Origin: Pseudomonas sp. 6D_7.1_Bac1
GTDB taxonomy: Bacteria; Pseudomonadota; Gammaproteobacteria; Pseudomonadales; Pseudomonadaceae
DNA: 64,000 nucleotides
Reading direction: 5' to 3'
NCBI RefSeq assembly: GCF_025465945.1
Contig: NZ_JANLNW010000071.1
Span: 62,001-126,000, forward strand
Shown here: positions 42,193-50,712 of the stretch, one piece after another
How the letters are laid out: every line of letters starts with the position of its first letter
How positions within the stretch are numbered: position 1 is the stretch's first letter
Program-made: the position numbers and the translations under genes
Notes under the pieces: generated by a model
What the model was told of the DNA's origin: nothing
Databases searched by the model: none
What the model saw: only the letters and a program-made list of their open reading frames with translations

Positions 42193-45051
42193 ATGGCGAA
42201 CAAAATTGCCCTCGGGCTGGTGATCGGTGGCGCCGTCAGTTCGACGGTCGGCGCTGCGTTCAAAGACGTAACGGGGCGCATCAAGAGCCTCGAAGCGGAA
42301 GGCAACAAGGCACGCGTGCTGCAGCGCACGATTGGCGACACCATTCGTCTGCGCGATGAATGGAAAAAGGCCCACGACAGCGGTGCCGCCGGGGCGTCCA
42401 AATTGCTCAGTCGGTTGAACTCCAACCTCGACAGCTTGAAAAAACAGGGTGTCGAGGTCGGCCGGCTGGAGAAGGCCTATCGGTCCATGGGCCAGACAGC
42501 CAACAAGGCCGAGCTTAAGGCCAAGGGGCATCAGCAGCTGGATGCCGGCAAGTCCGGCATGACAAAAGCGGTGGGTGCCGCTGTCGTTGGTGTGGGGGCT
42601 CTGGCGGTGCCGACGAAGGTCAGTGCGGACTTCGGGGCCATTGTTCGTGACATCGCGATCAAGGCTGGGATTGCCAACAAGCCACAAGAACAGGAGATGT
42701 CGCGCAAGATCATCGACACTTCGCGTGACACCGGTATGGCGCGCAACGACGTGGCCGATGTGGTCAACCAGTTGGTTGGCGCCGGTATGGAGTTGAGCAA
42801 GGCCCTGGAATACGCACCAGTCGCGGCCAAGTTTGTCGTGGGGCAAGGGTCGAGCGGTGTCGATACGGCGAAGATGATCAATGCCCTGGGGCAAAACGCC
42901 AAGATCACCGACGCAAAGCAGATGCAGCAGGCGCTGGAAGCGATCGCCTACCAAGGGCAGGCGGGCAGCTTTGAAGCGTCCGATATGGCCAAGTGGTTCC
43001 CTGAGCTGTTGGCGAACATGGGCAGCATTGGCATCACCGGCATGGACGCGGTGACGCAGTTGGGCTCCATGCTGCAAGTGCAGATGAAGACGGCCGGTAG
43101 CTCGGACGAGGCGGCCAACAACCTCAAGAACTGGATGGGCAAAATCGGCGCGACCGATACCGTCCAGGCCTACAAAAAGGCCGGCATCGACTACAAGGGC
43201 TCGATGCAGACCGGATTGCAAAACGGTATGTCCACGTTGGAAACCAGCATGGCGTTGGCTCAGAAGTACATTCAGGCCACCGATCCGAAGCGCGCTGCGG
43301 CGATGGCCAAAGCGACGTCGGAAATCAGCAAGGAAGCGGACCCGGAGAAAGCCAAGGCCATGATGGCCTCTTTGGAGGAGTCATTGCGCACCGGAGATCT
43401 GTTCGCCGACATGCAGGTTAAGGCTGCGCTTTCGGCTTTCATGCAGAACAAGGCGCTGTACGCTCAGCTTAAAAACGACTCACGCGATGCAACGGGCATC
43501 CTCGACAAAAACCTCAGTGAGCGGCGCGAGTCGTCTTCGCAGAAGTGGGCCGAAATGGCTCAGTCGATGGATGACGCCATGCGCAGCGTGGGCGATGCCC
43601 TGCGTCCGGTCACGGACACCGTGGCTGAGGCGCTGACCAAGGTCACCAAAAGCATTACCTCGCTGTCTGACAGCGCGCCCGGGGTTGTGACCGGGATCGC
43701 ATTGGTTGGTGGTGGATTGGTAACACTGACGGGCTTGTTTAGTTCGTTCAAGATGGGCAAAGGGCTGTTCAACCTGGCGCGCGGATCGTTGGGCGGCGGC
43801 AAGGCTGGCGCGGTGCAAAAGGTCTTTGTCACCAACTCCGAGGACGGCAGCGGCGGCGACAGCAAAGCTTCAGAGCCCAAGGGCAAGGCCGGCAAAGCGC
43901 TGTCGCTGGTGGAAACCGGGCTCAAGGCGGTGGCGGCCTTCAAGGGTAAGTCTGCCGATGGCGGCGACGAAGCGGAGGGCAAGGACGACAAGAAACCCGG
44001 CAAGTTCGACGTGGTCGCGACCGGCCTCAAGGTGGTTTCGCTGGCGAAGGAAGCGACCTCAGGGGGCGGCGAGGGCGGTGAGGCAGGATCGGGTGACGAC
44101 GGCGTCAAGAAGGTTTTCGTGGTTAACGCGGGGGCCATGGGTGGCGCCGCTGGAGGTCCAGGCGAAACACGCCGGCGTGGTCGCGGTGCAAGGCGTAATC
44201 CTTCGCGTCGTCGGTCACGCCCGCCTGTACCACGGCCACCGGTGCCCATACCACGGCCGCCGGTTCCACCGGTGCCGGTTCCGGCCGGTGCGATGGCCAA
44301 GCTGGGCGGGGTGGTGCAAGCGGTCGGCAAGATCGGCAAAGCCGCCAAGATGATTCCCGGTGGTTCGCTGATGGATGCCGGCGCCATGGCATTCGAAACT
44401 TACCAGACGGCCAAGACCCAGGACGAAAAGGCCGAGGGTTATGGCGCGGCCGCCGGTAATCTGGCTGGCACCATGGCCGGGGCGGCAGCAGGGGCGGCCA
44501 TTGGCTCGGTAGTGCCGATTATTGGCACCGCTATCGGGGGCTTGATTGGCGCCTATCTCGGCAGCCAGGGCGGCGAGGCGTTGGGCGGTTCCCTGGGTAA
44601 GTCGCTGTTTGGTGGCAAAGATGACAAGCCTGAAGAAAAACCGGCAGCACCGATCACGCCGTTATTGATGGCGCCGCGCCCTGGTCCGGCGGTTCCCGGC
44701 TTGGCCGCCATGGGTCAGTCCTTCAATGGGGCGAACGGTTCCGGCACGTTGCTGATGGCTCAAGCGTCGGCCCCGCAAGGGCCAGTGCTGGGCGATGTCG
44801 CGCGCTCATTGGCCGTTCAGGCGCCGGCCAAGCCGGCGGCCGTGGCCATTCAGCCCAAGGAGCCAGAGAAGCCGGCACCGACCAAAGTGGATCAGCAGTT
44901 TCAGTACTCGCTGAACATGCCGGTCACGGTGCAGGGGGATGTCAAAGATCCGCAACGCATGGCCCAGGACCTGATGCCGCACATGCAGCGGATGATGGCG
45001 GATGCCGCGAAACAGAACGCCGCCAAGCTGTACGACGAACCCCACGTTTAA
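42193..45051 (+). CDS. Tail tape measure protein
   Basis: The 952-residue protein sets tail length. The N-terminal region (GAAFKDVTGRIKSLEAEGNK, DEWKKAHDSGAAGASKL) is coiled coil. A phage-related minor tail block follows (DFGAIVRDIAIKAGIANKPQ ... VGAGMELSKALEYAPVAAKF). Hydrophobic segments are at about 490-520 and at 750-790 (AGTMAGAAAGAAIGSVVPII). A long Pro/Arg-rich linker (RPPVPRPPVPIPRPPVPPVP) lies near residue 680. The C-terminal MARMMADAAKQ-like end is conserved. Confidence 0.92.
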   Translation: MANKIALGLVIGGAVSSTVGAAFKDVTGRIKSLEAEGNKARVLQRTIGDTIRLRDEWKKAHDSGAAGASKLLSRLNSNLDSLKKQGVEVGRLEKAYRSMGQTANKAELKAKGHQQLDAGKSGMTKAVGAAVVGVGALAVPTKVSADFGAIVRDIAIKAGIANKPQEQEMSRKIIDTSRDTGMARNDVADVVNQLVGAGMELSKALEYAPVAAKFVVGQGSSGVDTAKMINALGQNAKITDAKQMQQALEAIAYQGQAGSFEASDMAKWFPELLANMGSIGITGMDAVTQLGSMLQVQMKTAGSSDEAANNLKNWMGKIGATDTVQAYKKAGIDYKGSMQTGLQNGMSTLETSMALAQKYIQATDPKRAAAMAKATSEISKEADPEKAKAMMASLEESLRTGDLFADMQVKAALSAFMQNKALYAQLKNDSRDATGILDKNLSERRESSSQKWAEMAQSMDDAMRSVGDALRPVTDTVAEALTKVTKSITSLSDSAPGVVTGIALVGGGLVTLTGLFSSFKMGKGLFNLARGSLGGGKAGAVQKVFVTNSEDGSGGDSKASEPKGKAGKALSLVETGLKAVAAFKGKSADGGDEAEGKDDKKPGKFDVVATGLKVVSLAKEATSGGGEGGEAGSGDDGVKKVFVVNAGAMGGAAGGPGETRRRGRGARRNPSRRRSRPPVPRPPVPIPRPPVPPVPVPAGAMAKLGGVVQAVGKIGKAAKMIPGGSLMDAGAMAFETYQTAKTQDEKAEGYGAAAGNLAGTMAGAAAGAAIGSVVPIIGTAIGGLIGAYLGSQGGEALGGSLGKSLFGGKDDKPEEKPAAPITPLLMAPRPGPAVPGLAAMGQSFNGANGSGTLLMAQASAPQGPVLGDVARSLAVQAPAKPAAVAIQPKEPEKPAPTKVDQQFQYSLNMPVTVQGDVKDPQRMAQDLMPHMQRMMADAAKQNAAKLYDEPHV

Positions 45052-45060
45052 GGAGGCCTC

Positions 45061-45906
45061 ATGGCTTATATGGAACAGTTGCAATCGGGCCTCAAGTACC
45101 TGGTGGAAGCGGGGGAAGCTGGCCGGCGCAGTGCGGACGGCATGCTGGGGCCGGTCAACGGCGCGATCAGCGAAATCACCGGCGCGGCGTCCGAGCTGGA
45201 AAATATCCCGTTTGTGGGGCCGGCTATCGGGGCCAAGCTTCAGCGGGTGATGCGCGGCGTAGATGCCGCTCAGGCCAAGGTCGGCCAAGTGGTGGCGGTG
45301 TACGGCCGTGCGACCCGGGCGGCCACTGAAGTACAGGAACGGTTGGGCACGCTGAAAGAACAGGCGGGCAAGGCGGCGACGGCGATCAACAACATCGCCG
45401 GCAAGGTCAGCCCGTCGCTGGCCAACATCGTGCCCACCAGCTCCTTTGCCGTGGATGCAACGCCGGCGCCGGAAGCGGTGAAGCCGTTCCCGCACTTGCT
45501 GATCATCCAGCCTCGTGACCCCAAGTTGCAGCCCTACTATTTCAATCTGGACACGGCGGCTTTCGACGAGCTGAGCCGCTCGACCGAATTTCGCTGGGCT
45601 TCCCAGGAACGGTTGTCGCGCCGTCCGGCGCAACAGGCCGTTGGAATGGGGGAGGAAAAGCTAACGCTCAAAGGGACGATTTACCCGGGTTTCAAGGGTG
45701 GCCTCAAGCAGCTTGATACGTTGCGCACCATTGGCGCCAGGCTTCAGCCGCTGACCCTGACCACCGGCTATGGCGAGGTGATTGGGACCTGGTGCCTGAA
45801 GACTATCAACGAGGAGCAGGGCGCGTTATTGCACGGCGGGATTCCCCGTAAACAAGGTTTCACACTGGAGTTTGCGCGCTATGGCGACGACATGCAGAAC
45901 GTCTGA
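45061..45906 (+). CDS. Tail protein U
   Basis: The 281-residue protein has a helical N-terminal half (YLVEAGEAGRRSADGMLGPV ... LKEQAGKAATAINNIAGKV) and a gpU domain at the end: LSRSTEFRWASQERLSRRPA, then EEKLTLKGTIYPGFKGGLKQ and RKQGFTLEFARYGDD. P2 gpU is shorter (about 160 residues), so the first 130 residues are an addition. It follows the tape measure gene by 9 bases. Confidence 0.88.
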   Translation: MAYMEQLQSGLKYLVEAGEAGRRSADGMLGPVNGAISEITGAASELENIPFVGPAIGAKLQRVMRGVDAAQAKVGQVVAVYGRATRAATEVQERLGTLKEQAGKAATAINNIAGKVSPSLANIVPTSSFAVDATPAPEAVKPFPHLLIIQPRDPKLQPYYFNLDTAAFDELSRSTEFRWASQERLSRRPAQQAVGMGEEKLTLKGTIYPGFKGGLKQLDTLRTIGARLQPLTLTTGYGEVIGTWCLKTINEEQGALLHGGIPRKQGFTLEFARYGDDMQNV

Positions 45907-46087
45907 TGGGGACATGCTCGATGTCATTTGCCACAACGTCTATGGCCATCTGAACGGCAGCACCGAGGCGGTGCTGGATGCCAATCAGGGACTGGCGGAC
46001 GAGCCCCAACCCTACCGCGCTGGGGTGGTGATCGTGTTGCCGGATCTGCCCAGCCCGACCGAGGAGGGGATTAGCTTGTGGGTTTGA
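45881..46087 (+). CDS. Tail protein X (LysM-like)
   Basis: This 68-residue protein is of the P2 gpX type: TSDGDMLDVICHNVYGHLNG, then TEAVLDANQGLADEPQPYRA and VVIVLPDLPSPTEEGISLWV, a LysM fold. It probably binds at the tail end. The start ATG 45881 lies inside the gpU gene, overlapping by 26 bp. Confidence 0.88.
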   Translation: MATTCRTSDGDMLDVICHNVYGHLNGSTEAVLDANQGLADEPQPYRAGVVIVLPDLPSPTEEGISLWV

Positions 46088-46120
46088 CCTTGGGCGGCAC
46101 CGCCGCCGGCGGCCTGCTGC

Positions 46121-46132
46121 GTTACGCGTAAC
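46121..46132. repeat. GTTACGCGTAAC palindrome, copy 2
   Basis: Identical to 39674-39685 and again about 20 bp before a hairpin cassette. Confidence 0.55.
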
Positions 46133-46149
46133 GACACTTTGTTTTTTGA

Positions 46150-46173
46150 CCCGCCTTGTGCGGGCTTTTTTTT
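46150..46173 (+). terminator. Hairpin-T tract cassette before gpD gene
   Basis: CCCGC-CTTGT-GCGGGC followed by eight T. The gpD start lies 11 bases after the T run, but the usual CTGGAG is replaced by TTTGGACA. Confidence 0.7.
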
Positions 46174-46184
46174 GGACAAAATCC

Positions 46185-47231
46185 ATGACTCCCACTTTTC
46201 GAATCGTTGCCGATGGCGCCGATGTCACGGCGCTGATCAATGATCGGCTGTTGTTGCTGCGCACCTCTGACAAGCCGGGCATGGACTCCGATGAGTTTGA
46301 GTTGCGCATTGATGACCGTGATGGCCAGGTGCAGCTGCCACGGCGCGGCAGCTCTATCGAGATCTACCTGGGCTATGCGGAAACGTCCCTGACGCGCCTG
46401 GGGCGTTACGCGGTGGACACGGTCGAAGTGTCGGGTCCGCCGGACACCATCGTGATCAAGGGCAAGGCCAGCGACATGCGCGGCAGTGGCAAGACCATCC
46501 GTAGCGGAAGCTGGGAGGGCGTGCCGCTGTCGAAGATCGTGGCCGACATCGCTGCGCGTAATGGCTGGCAGCCGGTGTGTCCGGTGACGACGAAGGTCGC
46601 CCGGGTAGATCAGCTCAGTGAGTCCGATTTTAATTTCATCACGCGCCTGGCTAAGCAATACGACTGCACGGCCAAGGTCGCTGACGGCAAGCTGTTGGTG
46701 ATGCCGCGTCAAGGCGGGCAGACCGCCAGCGGCAAGGCGTTCGGCGCGATCACTCTGACGCGTAGCGACCTCAGTCGCTGGCAGTTCAGTCTGGGCGACC
46801 GTAATTCGCACAAGGCTGTGGCGACCAAGCACCAGAACAAGAAGGACGGCAAGCTGTCGGTCGTCACCGTCGACAACAACGACGCCCCGGCTGGCTTGCC
46901 GGCGGTGCATACCGACCGGCATATCTACCCGAACAAGACCGCCGCCGAGTCGGCCGCGAAGGCACGTTTGGCGGCGTTCAATCGCTCTACCGCTGACGTT
47001 CGCCTGGAGATGCCCGGCCGGACGGACATCTTTGCCGAGCGCCCCATCAACGCACAGGGTTTCAAGGTCGGCCTCGATGGTGAGTACTTGGCGGATTCGG
47101 TCGAGCAGGTTTACACCCAAGCCGGCTGGTCGACCACCGTCGAGTGCAATGCCGGCAAGCAAGGCAAATCCAAAGGCAAGAAAAAGAAAGACACGAAGCC
47201 GCTCAAGGTTATGAGCGTCCAGAAGTTGTAA
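46185..47231 (+). CDS. Late control / tail hub protein D
   Basis: The 348-residue protein of P2 gpD type reads FRIVADGADVTALINDRLLL, then DSDEFELRIDDRDGQVQLPR and LARKY-type FITRLAKQYDCTAKVADGKL. The baseplate hub blocks are conserved and the C-terminus is a Lys/Gly tail (GKSKGKKKKDTK). It forms the hub under the tube that carries the spike. ATG 46185 is the conserved start; the frame extends upstream without a site. Confidence 0.92.
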   Translation: MTPTFRIVADGADVTALINDRLLLLRTSDKPGMDSDEFELRIDDRDGQVQLPRRGSSIEIYLGYAETSLTRLGRYAVDTVEVSGPPDTIVIKGKASDMRGSGKTIRSGSWEGVPLSKIVADIAARNGWQPVCPVTTKVARVDQLSESDFNFITRLAKQYDCTAKVADGKLLVMPRQGGQTASGKAFGAITLTRSDLSRWQFSLGDRNSHKAVATKHQNKKDGKLSVVTVDNNDAPAGLPAVHTDRHIYPNKTAAESAAKARLAAFNRSTADVRLEMPGRTDIFAERPINAQGFKVGLDGEYLADSVEQVYTQAGWSTTVECNAGKQGKSKGKKKKDTKPLKVMSVQKL

Positions 47232-47243
47232 CGCATCCCATCG

Positions 47244-47276
47244 CCGCTTGAATGCGGTTTTTTTACGTCTGGAGTG
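47244..47276 (+). terminator. Hairpin-T tract cassette before endolysin
   Basis: CCGC-TTGAAT-GCGG, seven T, then ACGTCTGGAGTG, ending at the endolysin ribosome site. Confidence 0.65.
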
Positions 47277-47279
47277 TTT

Positions 47280-47843
47280 ATGTCCGTCACTGAACAACAG
47301 CTACAACGCATCATGCCGAACGCCCGCCGCCAAGCGGGCGTTTTTGTTTCGGCCCTCAACGCGGCGATGCTCCGCCGGCAGATCAATACACCTCAGCGTC
47401 AGGCGGCGTTCCTGGCCCAGCTCGGTCATGAGTCGGGTCAACTGCAGTACGTCCGCGAACTGGGCGGTGATCAGTACTTGAGCAAATACGATACCGGCAA
47501 TCTGGCGGTGAAACTGGGTAATACCCCGGAAGCTGACGGCGATGGCCAGCGCTATCGCGGTCGCGGTCTGATTCAGATCACCGGACGTAACAACTACCTG
47601 CGCTGCAGCTTGGCGCTGTTTGGTGATGAGCGCTTGTTGCGCACTCCTGAGCTGCTCGAGCTGCCGCAATGGGCCGCCGAGTCGGCCGCGTGGTTCTGGT
47701 GGGTACGTGAGCTGAACGCCCTGGCAGATCGGGGTGAGTTCGAGGCGATCACCCGCAAGATTAACGGCGGGCTCAACGGCCTGGCGGATCGGCTGGAGTT
47801 GTGGGGGCGGGCGAGGGCAGTGCTATGCGTTTTGTCGACCTGA
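47280..47843 (+). CDS. Endolysin, glycoside hydrolase family 19
   Basis: This 187-residue GH19-type lysozyme cleaves peptidoglycan at the end of infection. The catalytic Glu is in AAFLAQLGHESGQLQYVREL. RYRGRGLIQITGRNNY is the family signature and AAESAAWFWWVRELN the later helix. It has no signal peptide, so release through the holin is needed. It overlaps Rz by 19 bp. Confidence 0.93.
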   Translation: MSVTEQQLQRIMPNARRQAGVFVSALNAAMLRRQINTPQRQAAFLAQLGHESGQLQYVRELGGDQYLSKYDTGNLAVKLGNTPEADGDGQRYRGRGLIQITGRNNYLRCSLALFGDERLLRTPELLELPQWAAESAAWFWWVRELNALADRGEFEAITRKINGGLNGLADRLELWGRARAVLCVLST

Positions 47844-48367
47844 TCCCTGCGCCGTATCGGTTACTGGCCAGCGGCGCGCTGCTGATGGTATTGGCCGGTG
47901 GATCGGCTGCGTTAGCGTGGCAGGTTCAGGATTGGCGTTACGGCCAGCAGCTGGAGCAGCAAGCCCGCCTGCAGGCGGAAAGCCTCAGTCAACAGACACT
48001 GGCAGCGGCCGCGCAGCAACAAGCCGAGCAGGCTAAACGTCTCGCCCTCGAGCGCCGGCTTTCCGCCAGTGAACGAACCCATTACCGAGCCTTAAGCGAT
48101 GCCCAACGTGATCAAGGTCGCCTGCGCGACCGCCTTGCCACTGCTGATCTGCGCTTGTCAGTCCTACTCGACACCACCGATTCAGCCAGCGGCACCACAG
48201 TGTCAGCCGCCACCACAGCCGGCGGCGTGGTTCATGGAGCCACAAGAGCCCAACTTGACCCAGCGCATGCTCAACGAATTATCGGCATCACCGATGCCGG
48301 CGACCAAGGATTGATCGCCCTGGCGGCCTGTCAGGCCTACGCCAAAGAAGTCTCAACACCGAAGTAA
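47825..48367 (+). CDS. Inner-membrane spanin Rz
   Basis: The 180-residue i-spanin has one N-terminal membrane anchor (LLASGALLMVLAGGSAALAW) and a long periplasmic coiled coil (QLEQQARLQAESLSQQTLAA...). It joins with Rz1 to fuse the inner and outer membranes at lysis. The whole Rz1 gene lies inside it in another frame. Confidence 0.88.
   Translation: MRFVDLIPAPYRLLASGALLMVLAGGSAALAWQVQDWRYGQQLEQQARLQAESLSQQTLAAAAQQQAEQAKRLALERRLSASERTHYRALSDAQRDQGRLRDRLATADLRLSVLLDTTDSASGTTVSAATTAGGVVHGATRAQLDPAHAQRIIGITDAGDQGLIALAACQAYAKEVSTPK
48099..48314 (+). CDS. Outer-membrane spanin Rz1 (embedded)
   Basis: This 71-residue lipoprotein is embedded in Rz in the +1 frame. The signal sequence VIKVACATALPLLICAC ends in a lipobox (LICAC). 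The Pro-rich mature part (TPPIQPAAPQCQPPPQPAAW) is typical of o-spanins. The nested arrangement is as in lambda. Confidence 0.85.
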   Translation: MPNVIKVACATALPLLICACQSYSTPPIQPAAPQCQPPPQPAAWFMEPQEPNLTQRMLNELSASPMPATKD

Positions 48368-48370
48368 AAA

Positions 48371-48410
48371 GAGCGGCCGGGGTGGATGCGTCAACATCCA
48401 ATCCGGCCGC
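48371..48410. terminator. Hairpin after the lysis genes
   Basis: GCGGCCGG pairs with CCGGCCGC around a loop that itself folds (TGGATG/CATCCA). It lacks a T run, so it may be a processing or attenuating structure at the end of the late transcript. Confidence 0.5.
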
Positions 48411-48483
48411 CGTCCCTGCAGAATGTCCCTGCAAGTCTAGCCAAGGCTCTCGCTTCGTGCACAAAGCGCGGCGAGCCTAGCAC

Positions 48484-48499
48484 CTGTCTATCTATACAG
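48484..48499. promoter_or_regulatory. LexA box before the Dam-type gene
   Basis: CTGTCTATCTATACAG fits CTGT-N8-ACAG exactly. It lies 17 bases before the ATG at 48517 and overlaps a TATACA -10-like hexamer, so LexA would block transcription until DNA damage. Confidence 0.75.
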
Positions 48500-48516
48500 T
48501 AAAGGTCTTGCTTTCA

Positions 48517-49311
48517 ATGTCTACACCCATCATCCCTTGGATGGGCGGCAAACGCCGCCTGGCCGACCGTCTCATTCCGCTCTTCCCACCTCACGAATGC
48601 TACGTCGAAGTCTTTGCCGGCGGTGCCGCGCTCTACTTCATGCGACCCCAGGCCGCGCCCGTGGAAGTCCTCAACGACATCAATGGCGACCTGGTGACGC
48701 TGTACCGTGTCGTGCAGAACCACCTCGAAGAGTTCGTGCGCCAGTTCAAATGGGCGCTCAGCTCGCGCCAGGTGTTCGAGTGGCAGAAGATGACCCGCCC
48801 CGAAACCCTCACCGACATCCAGCGCGCTGCCCGATTTTTCTACCTGCAGCACCATGCCTTCGCCGGTAAGGTCACCGGGCAAACCTTCGGTACCGCTACC
48901 ACTGGGCCGGCCATCAACCTGCTGCGGATCGAGGAAAACCTCTCGGCCGCCTGGCAGCGTCTGTCCGGTACCTACGTCGAAAACTTGCCATGGCTTGAAT
49001 GCGCCGAGCGCTACGACCGTGCCCATACCTTCCACTACATGGACCCGCCTTATTGGCAGACCGCCGGCTATGGGGTGGACTTTCCGTTCGAGAATTACGA
49101 GCGCATGGCCGACTTCATGCGCCGCTGCAAAGGCAAGGTGATGGTCAGCATCAACGACCATCCGGACATCCGTCGGGTGTTTGAGGGCTTTCACTTCGAG
49201 ATGGTGGACATTCGTTATAGCAACACCAACCAAAGGCAGTGGAAGGCCGAGGTGTGTGGGGAGTTGGTGATCATGAATTGGGAACCGGCAGTGCTAGGAG
49301 GATTGTTCTGA
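48517..49311 (+). CDS. D12-class N6-adenine DNA methyltransferase
   Basis: The 264-residue protein has the Dam/D12 order: motif X IIPWMGGKRRLADRLIPLFP, motif I YVEVFAGGAALYF and the acidic VEVLNDINGDLVTLYRV. Motif IV FHYMDPPYW is the catalytic part. Length and order fit T4 Dam/DpnM-like enzymes, so GATC is a possible target, but the recognition region cannot be read by eye. ATG 48517 has AAAGG about 11 bases upstream; the TTG at 48508 lies too close to it. SOS control is likely through the LexA box. No restriction gene is next to it, so it acts alone. Confidence 0.88.
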   Translation: MSTPIIPWMGGKRRLADRLIPLFPPHECYVEVFAGGAALYFMRPQAAPVEVLNDINGDLVTLYRVVQNHLEEFVRQFKWALSSRQVFEWQKMTRPETLTDIQRAARFFYLQHHAFAGKVTGQTFGTATTGPAINLLRIEENLSAAWQRLSGTYVENLPWLECAERYDRAHTFHYMDPPYWQTAGYGVDFPFENYERMADFMRRCKGKVMVSINDHPDIRRVFEGFHFEMVDIRYSNTNQRQWKAEVCGELVIMNWEPAVLGGLF

Positions 49312-49380
49312 CGCACCCTATGCGCTTGGGGGCGTTGATGGCACACTGCCTTTTACCACTCAACTTATAGGGACTTAAGG

Positions 49381-50361
49381 TTGGCATCTCTCATTGAAGC
49401 TTTGGATTGGCTGCCTCGTCATTTTGGTGGATTGGCTCCCTCAGCAGAGCATGTAATTCCTCGAGGTTATTATTCACCTGGTTTTATTGCGGTTCTGGCG
49501 GCTTACCTTAATCACAAAGGCGTAAAGCCGGAGTCGCTCACCTATGCCTGCGAGCAGAACCAGGGATATCTTGCGGCTGTAGGTCTCTCGAAAGCACTGT
49601 GGGGGATTGATGACTACCAATTTGAGCGCAGAAATGCTGGGGTTAACTATGCTCCTTTGACCCCGCTCGCGTCTCAAGATGCCGTGGATCAGGCTACGAC
49701 ACAGATCAATAGCTGTTTGAGGGCATACGCTGCACAAGGTGCTGCTGACTACAGCAAAAGTCCTGCTTTCAAAGATCTGACACATGTTGTCGGGGAGCTG
49801 CATGACAACGTCTGGTCGCATGGCCTGAGTACGGGATTCTCTACGGCTCAGCGGCAGCTGCTTCGTAAAGGGGCGACCGATCACGTTATTGAGTTTTCCC
49901 TTGCGGACTGCGGTATAGGTTTCTTGGATGAGTTGAAACGCTCAGGAATTCAGGGTATCAAATCGCATCAGGAGGCGATTGATTGGTGCGTTCAAGAAGG
50001 AAATTCGAGCAAGCTTGCGACGAAGGTTGACGCTTGGGCGCAATCAGTTCCGGAAGATTTCCTGGGCAGCAGTCCTTTTGGAGGCGCTGCCATTTGTCCG
50101 GCTGGCAACGGAAATCATCACCAAGGGTTAGGTTTGGCGAAGCTGGTGGAGCTTGCGCAAAAGTACAAAGGGGTCCTATATTTAGCCTCAGGTAATTGCG
50201 TTATGCGGATGCTGCATAATGGAGCGATCAAATACCGGCCTTTACATAATCCATGGAAAGGTGTAGCAATCTCGCTCTCGATTAAAGAATCCAGTTTCAT
50301 GTCCGCTAAAGCGGCTGAACCTGATGACGTGGATGACATCATGAATTTACTGAGGAGGTGA
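49381..50361 (+). CDS. HATPase-domain protein (GHKL), partner of DUF4325 gene
   Basis: The 326-residue protein has a histidine-kinase-like ATPase without a HisKA helix. The N box is VGELHDNVWSHG (Glu139, Asn143), the G1 box ADCGIGFLDE (Asp176) and the G2 box NHHQGLGLAKLVELA. A 110-residue N-terminal region (ALDWLPRHFGGLAPSAEHVI...) comes first. The start is TTG with AGGGA 7 bases upstream. It is three bases ahead of the STAS-like gene. The pair resembles anti-sigma kinase/antagonist partner switches, but no sigma factor is near. Moderate GC suggests acquired cargo. Confidence 0.75.
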   Translation: MASLIEALDWLPRHFGGLAPSAEHVIPRGYYSPGFIAVLAAYLNHKGVKPESLTYACEQNQGYLAAVGLSKALWGIDDYQFERRNAGVNYAPLTPLASQDAVDQATTQINSCLRAYAAQGAADYSKSPAFKDLTHVVGELHDNVWSHGLSTGFSTAQRQLLRKGATDHVIEFSLADCGIGFLDELKRSGIQGIKSHQEAIDWCVQEGNSSKLATKVDAWAQSVPEDFLGSSPFGGAAICPAGNGNHHQGLGLAKLVELAQKYKGVLYLASGNCVMRMLHNGAIKYRPLHNPWKGVAISLSIKESSFMSAKAAEPDDVDDIMNLLRR

Positions 50362-50363
50362 CC

Positions 50364-50648
50364 ATGGAAGCGTATACCTTTCAGCACTCGGACTTAGCGT
50401 CACGAACTCTAGCTTCGCGGGAGCGCTCAAGTCTGACCAGAGAGCTTGCTAGCAGTGAGCAGGTTGTAATTGATCTGAAGGAAGTGGAGTCGATTTCTGA
50501 GTCCTTTGCTGATGAGTTATTCGGCGTTTTGGTGATGGAGAGGGGTTTTGACTTCGTCATCAAGCATGTAAAGATCATTAATGCTGCTGACGATGTTCTG
50601 CGTTCAATCGCCATAGCTATGAAGCGGCGGTGTTCGGCCGCAGCGTAG
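50364..50648 (+). CDS. DUF4325 STAS-like domain protein
   Basis: The 94-residue protein has a STAS-like core EQVVIDLKEVESISESFADELFGVLVMERG, matching DUF4325, where the Ser-x-x-FADE motif replaces the phosphorylated serine loop of SpoIIAA. It follows the HATPase gene with GAGGAGG at the junction. It probably binds the HATPase protein and is regulated by phosphorylation or ATP state. Confidence 0.78.
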   Translation: MEAYTFQHSDLASRTLASRERSSLTRELASSEQVVIDLKEVESISESFADELFGVLVMERGFDFVIKHVKIINAADDVLRSIAIAMKRRCSAAA

Positions 50649-50665
50649 GATAGGATCTGTAGAAG

Positions 50666-50688
50666 AACCCGCCGATGCGGGTTTTTTT
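50666..50688. terminator. Terminator between convergent cargo operons
   Basis: AACCCGC-CGAT-GCGGGTTTTTTT. It ends the HATPase-DUF4325 operon and has the same CCCGC/GCGGG stem as the late cassettes. Confidence 0.8.
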
Positions 50689-50712
50689 GTGCCTGTTTTT
50701 TGAAAAAACTCA

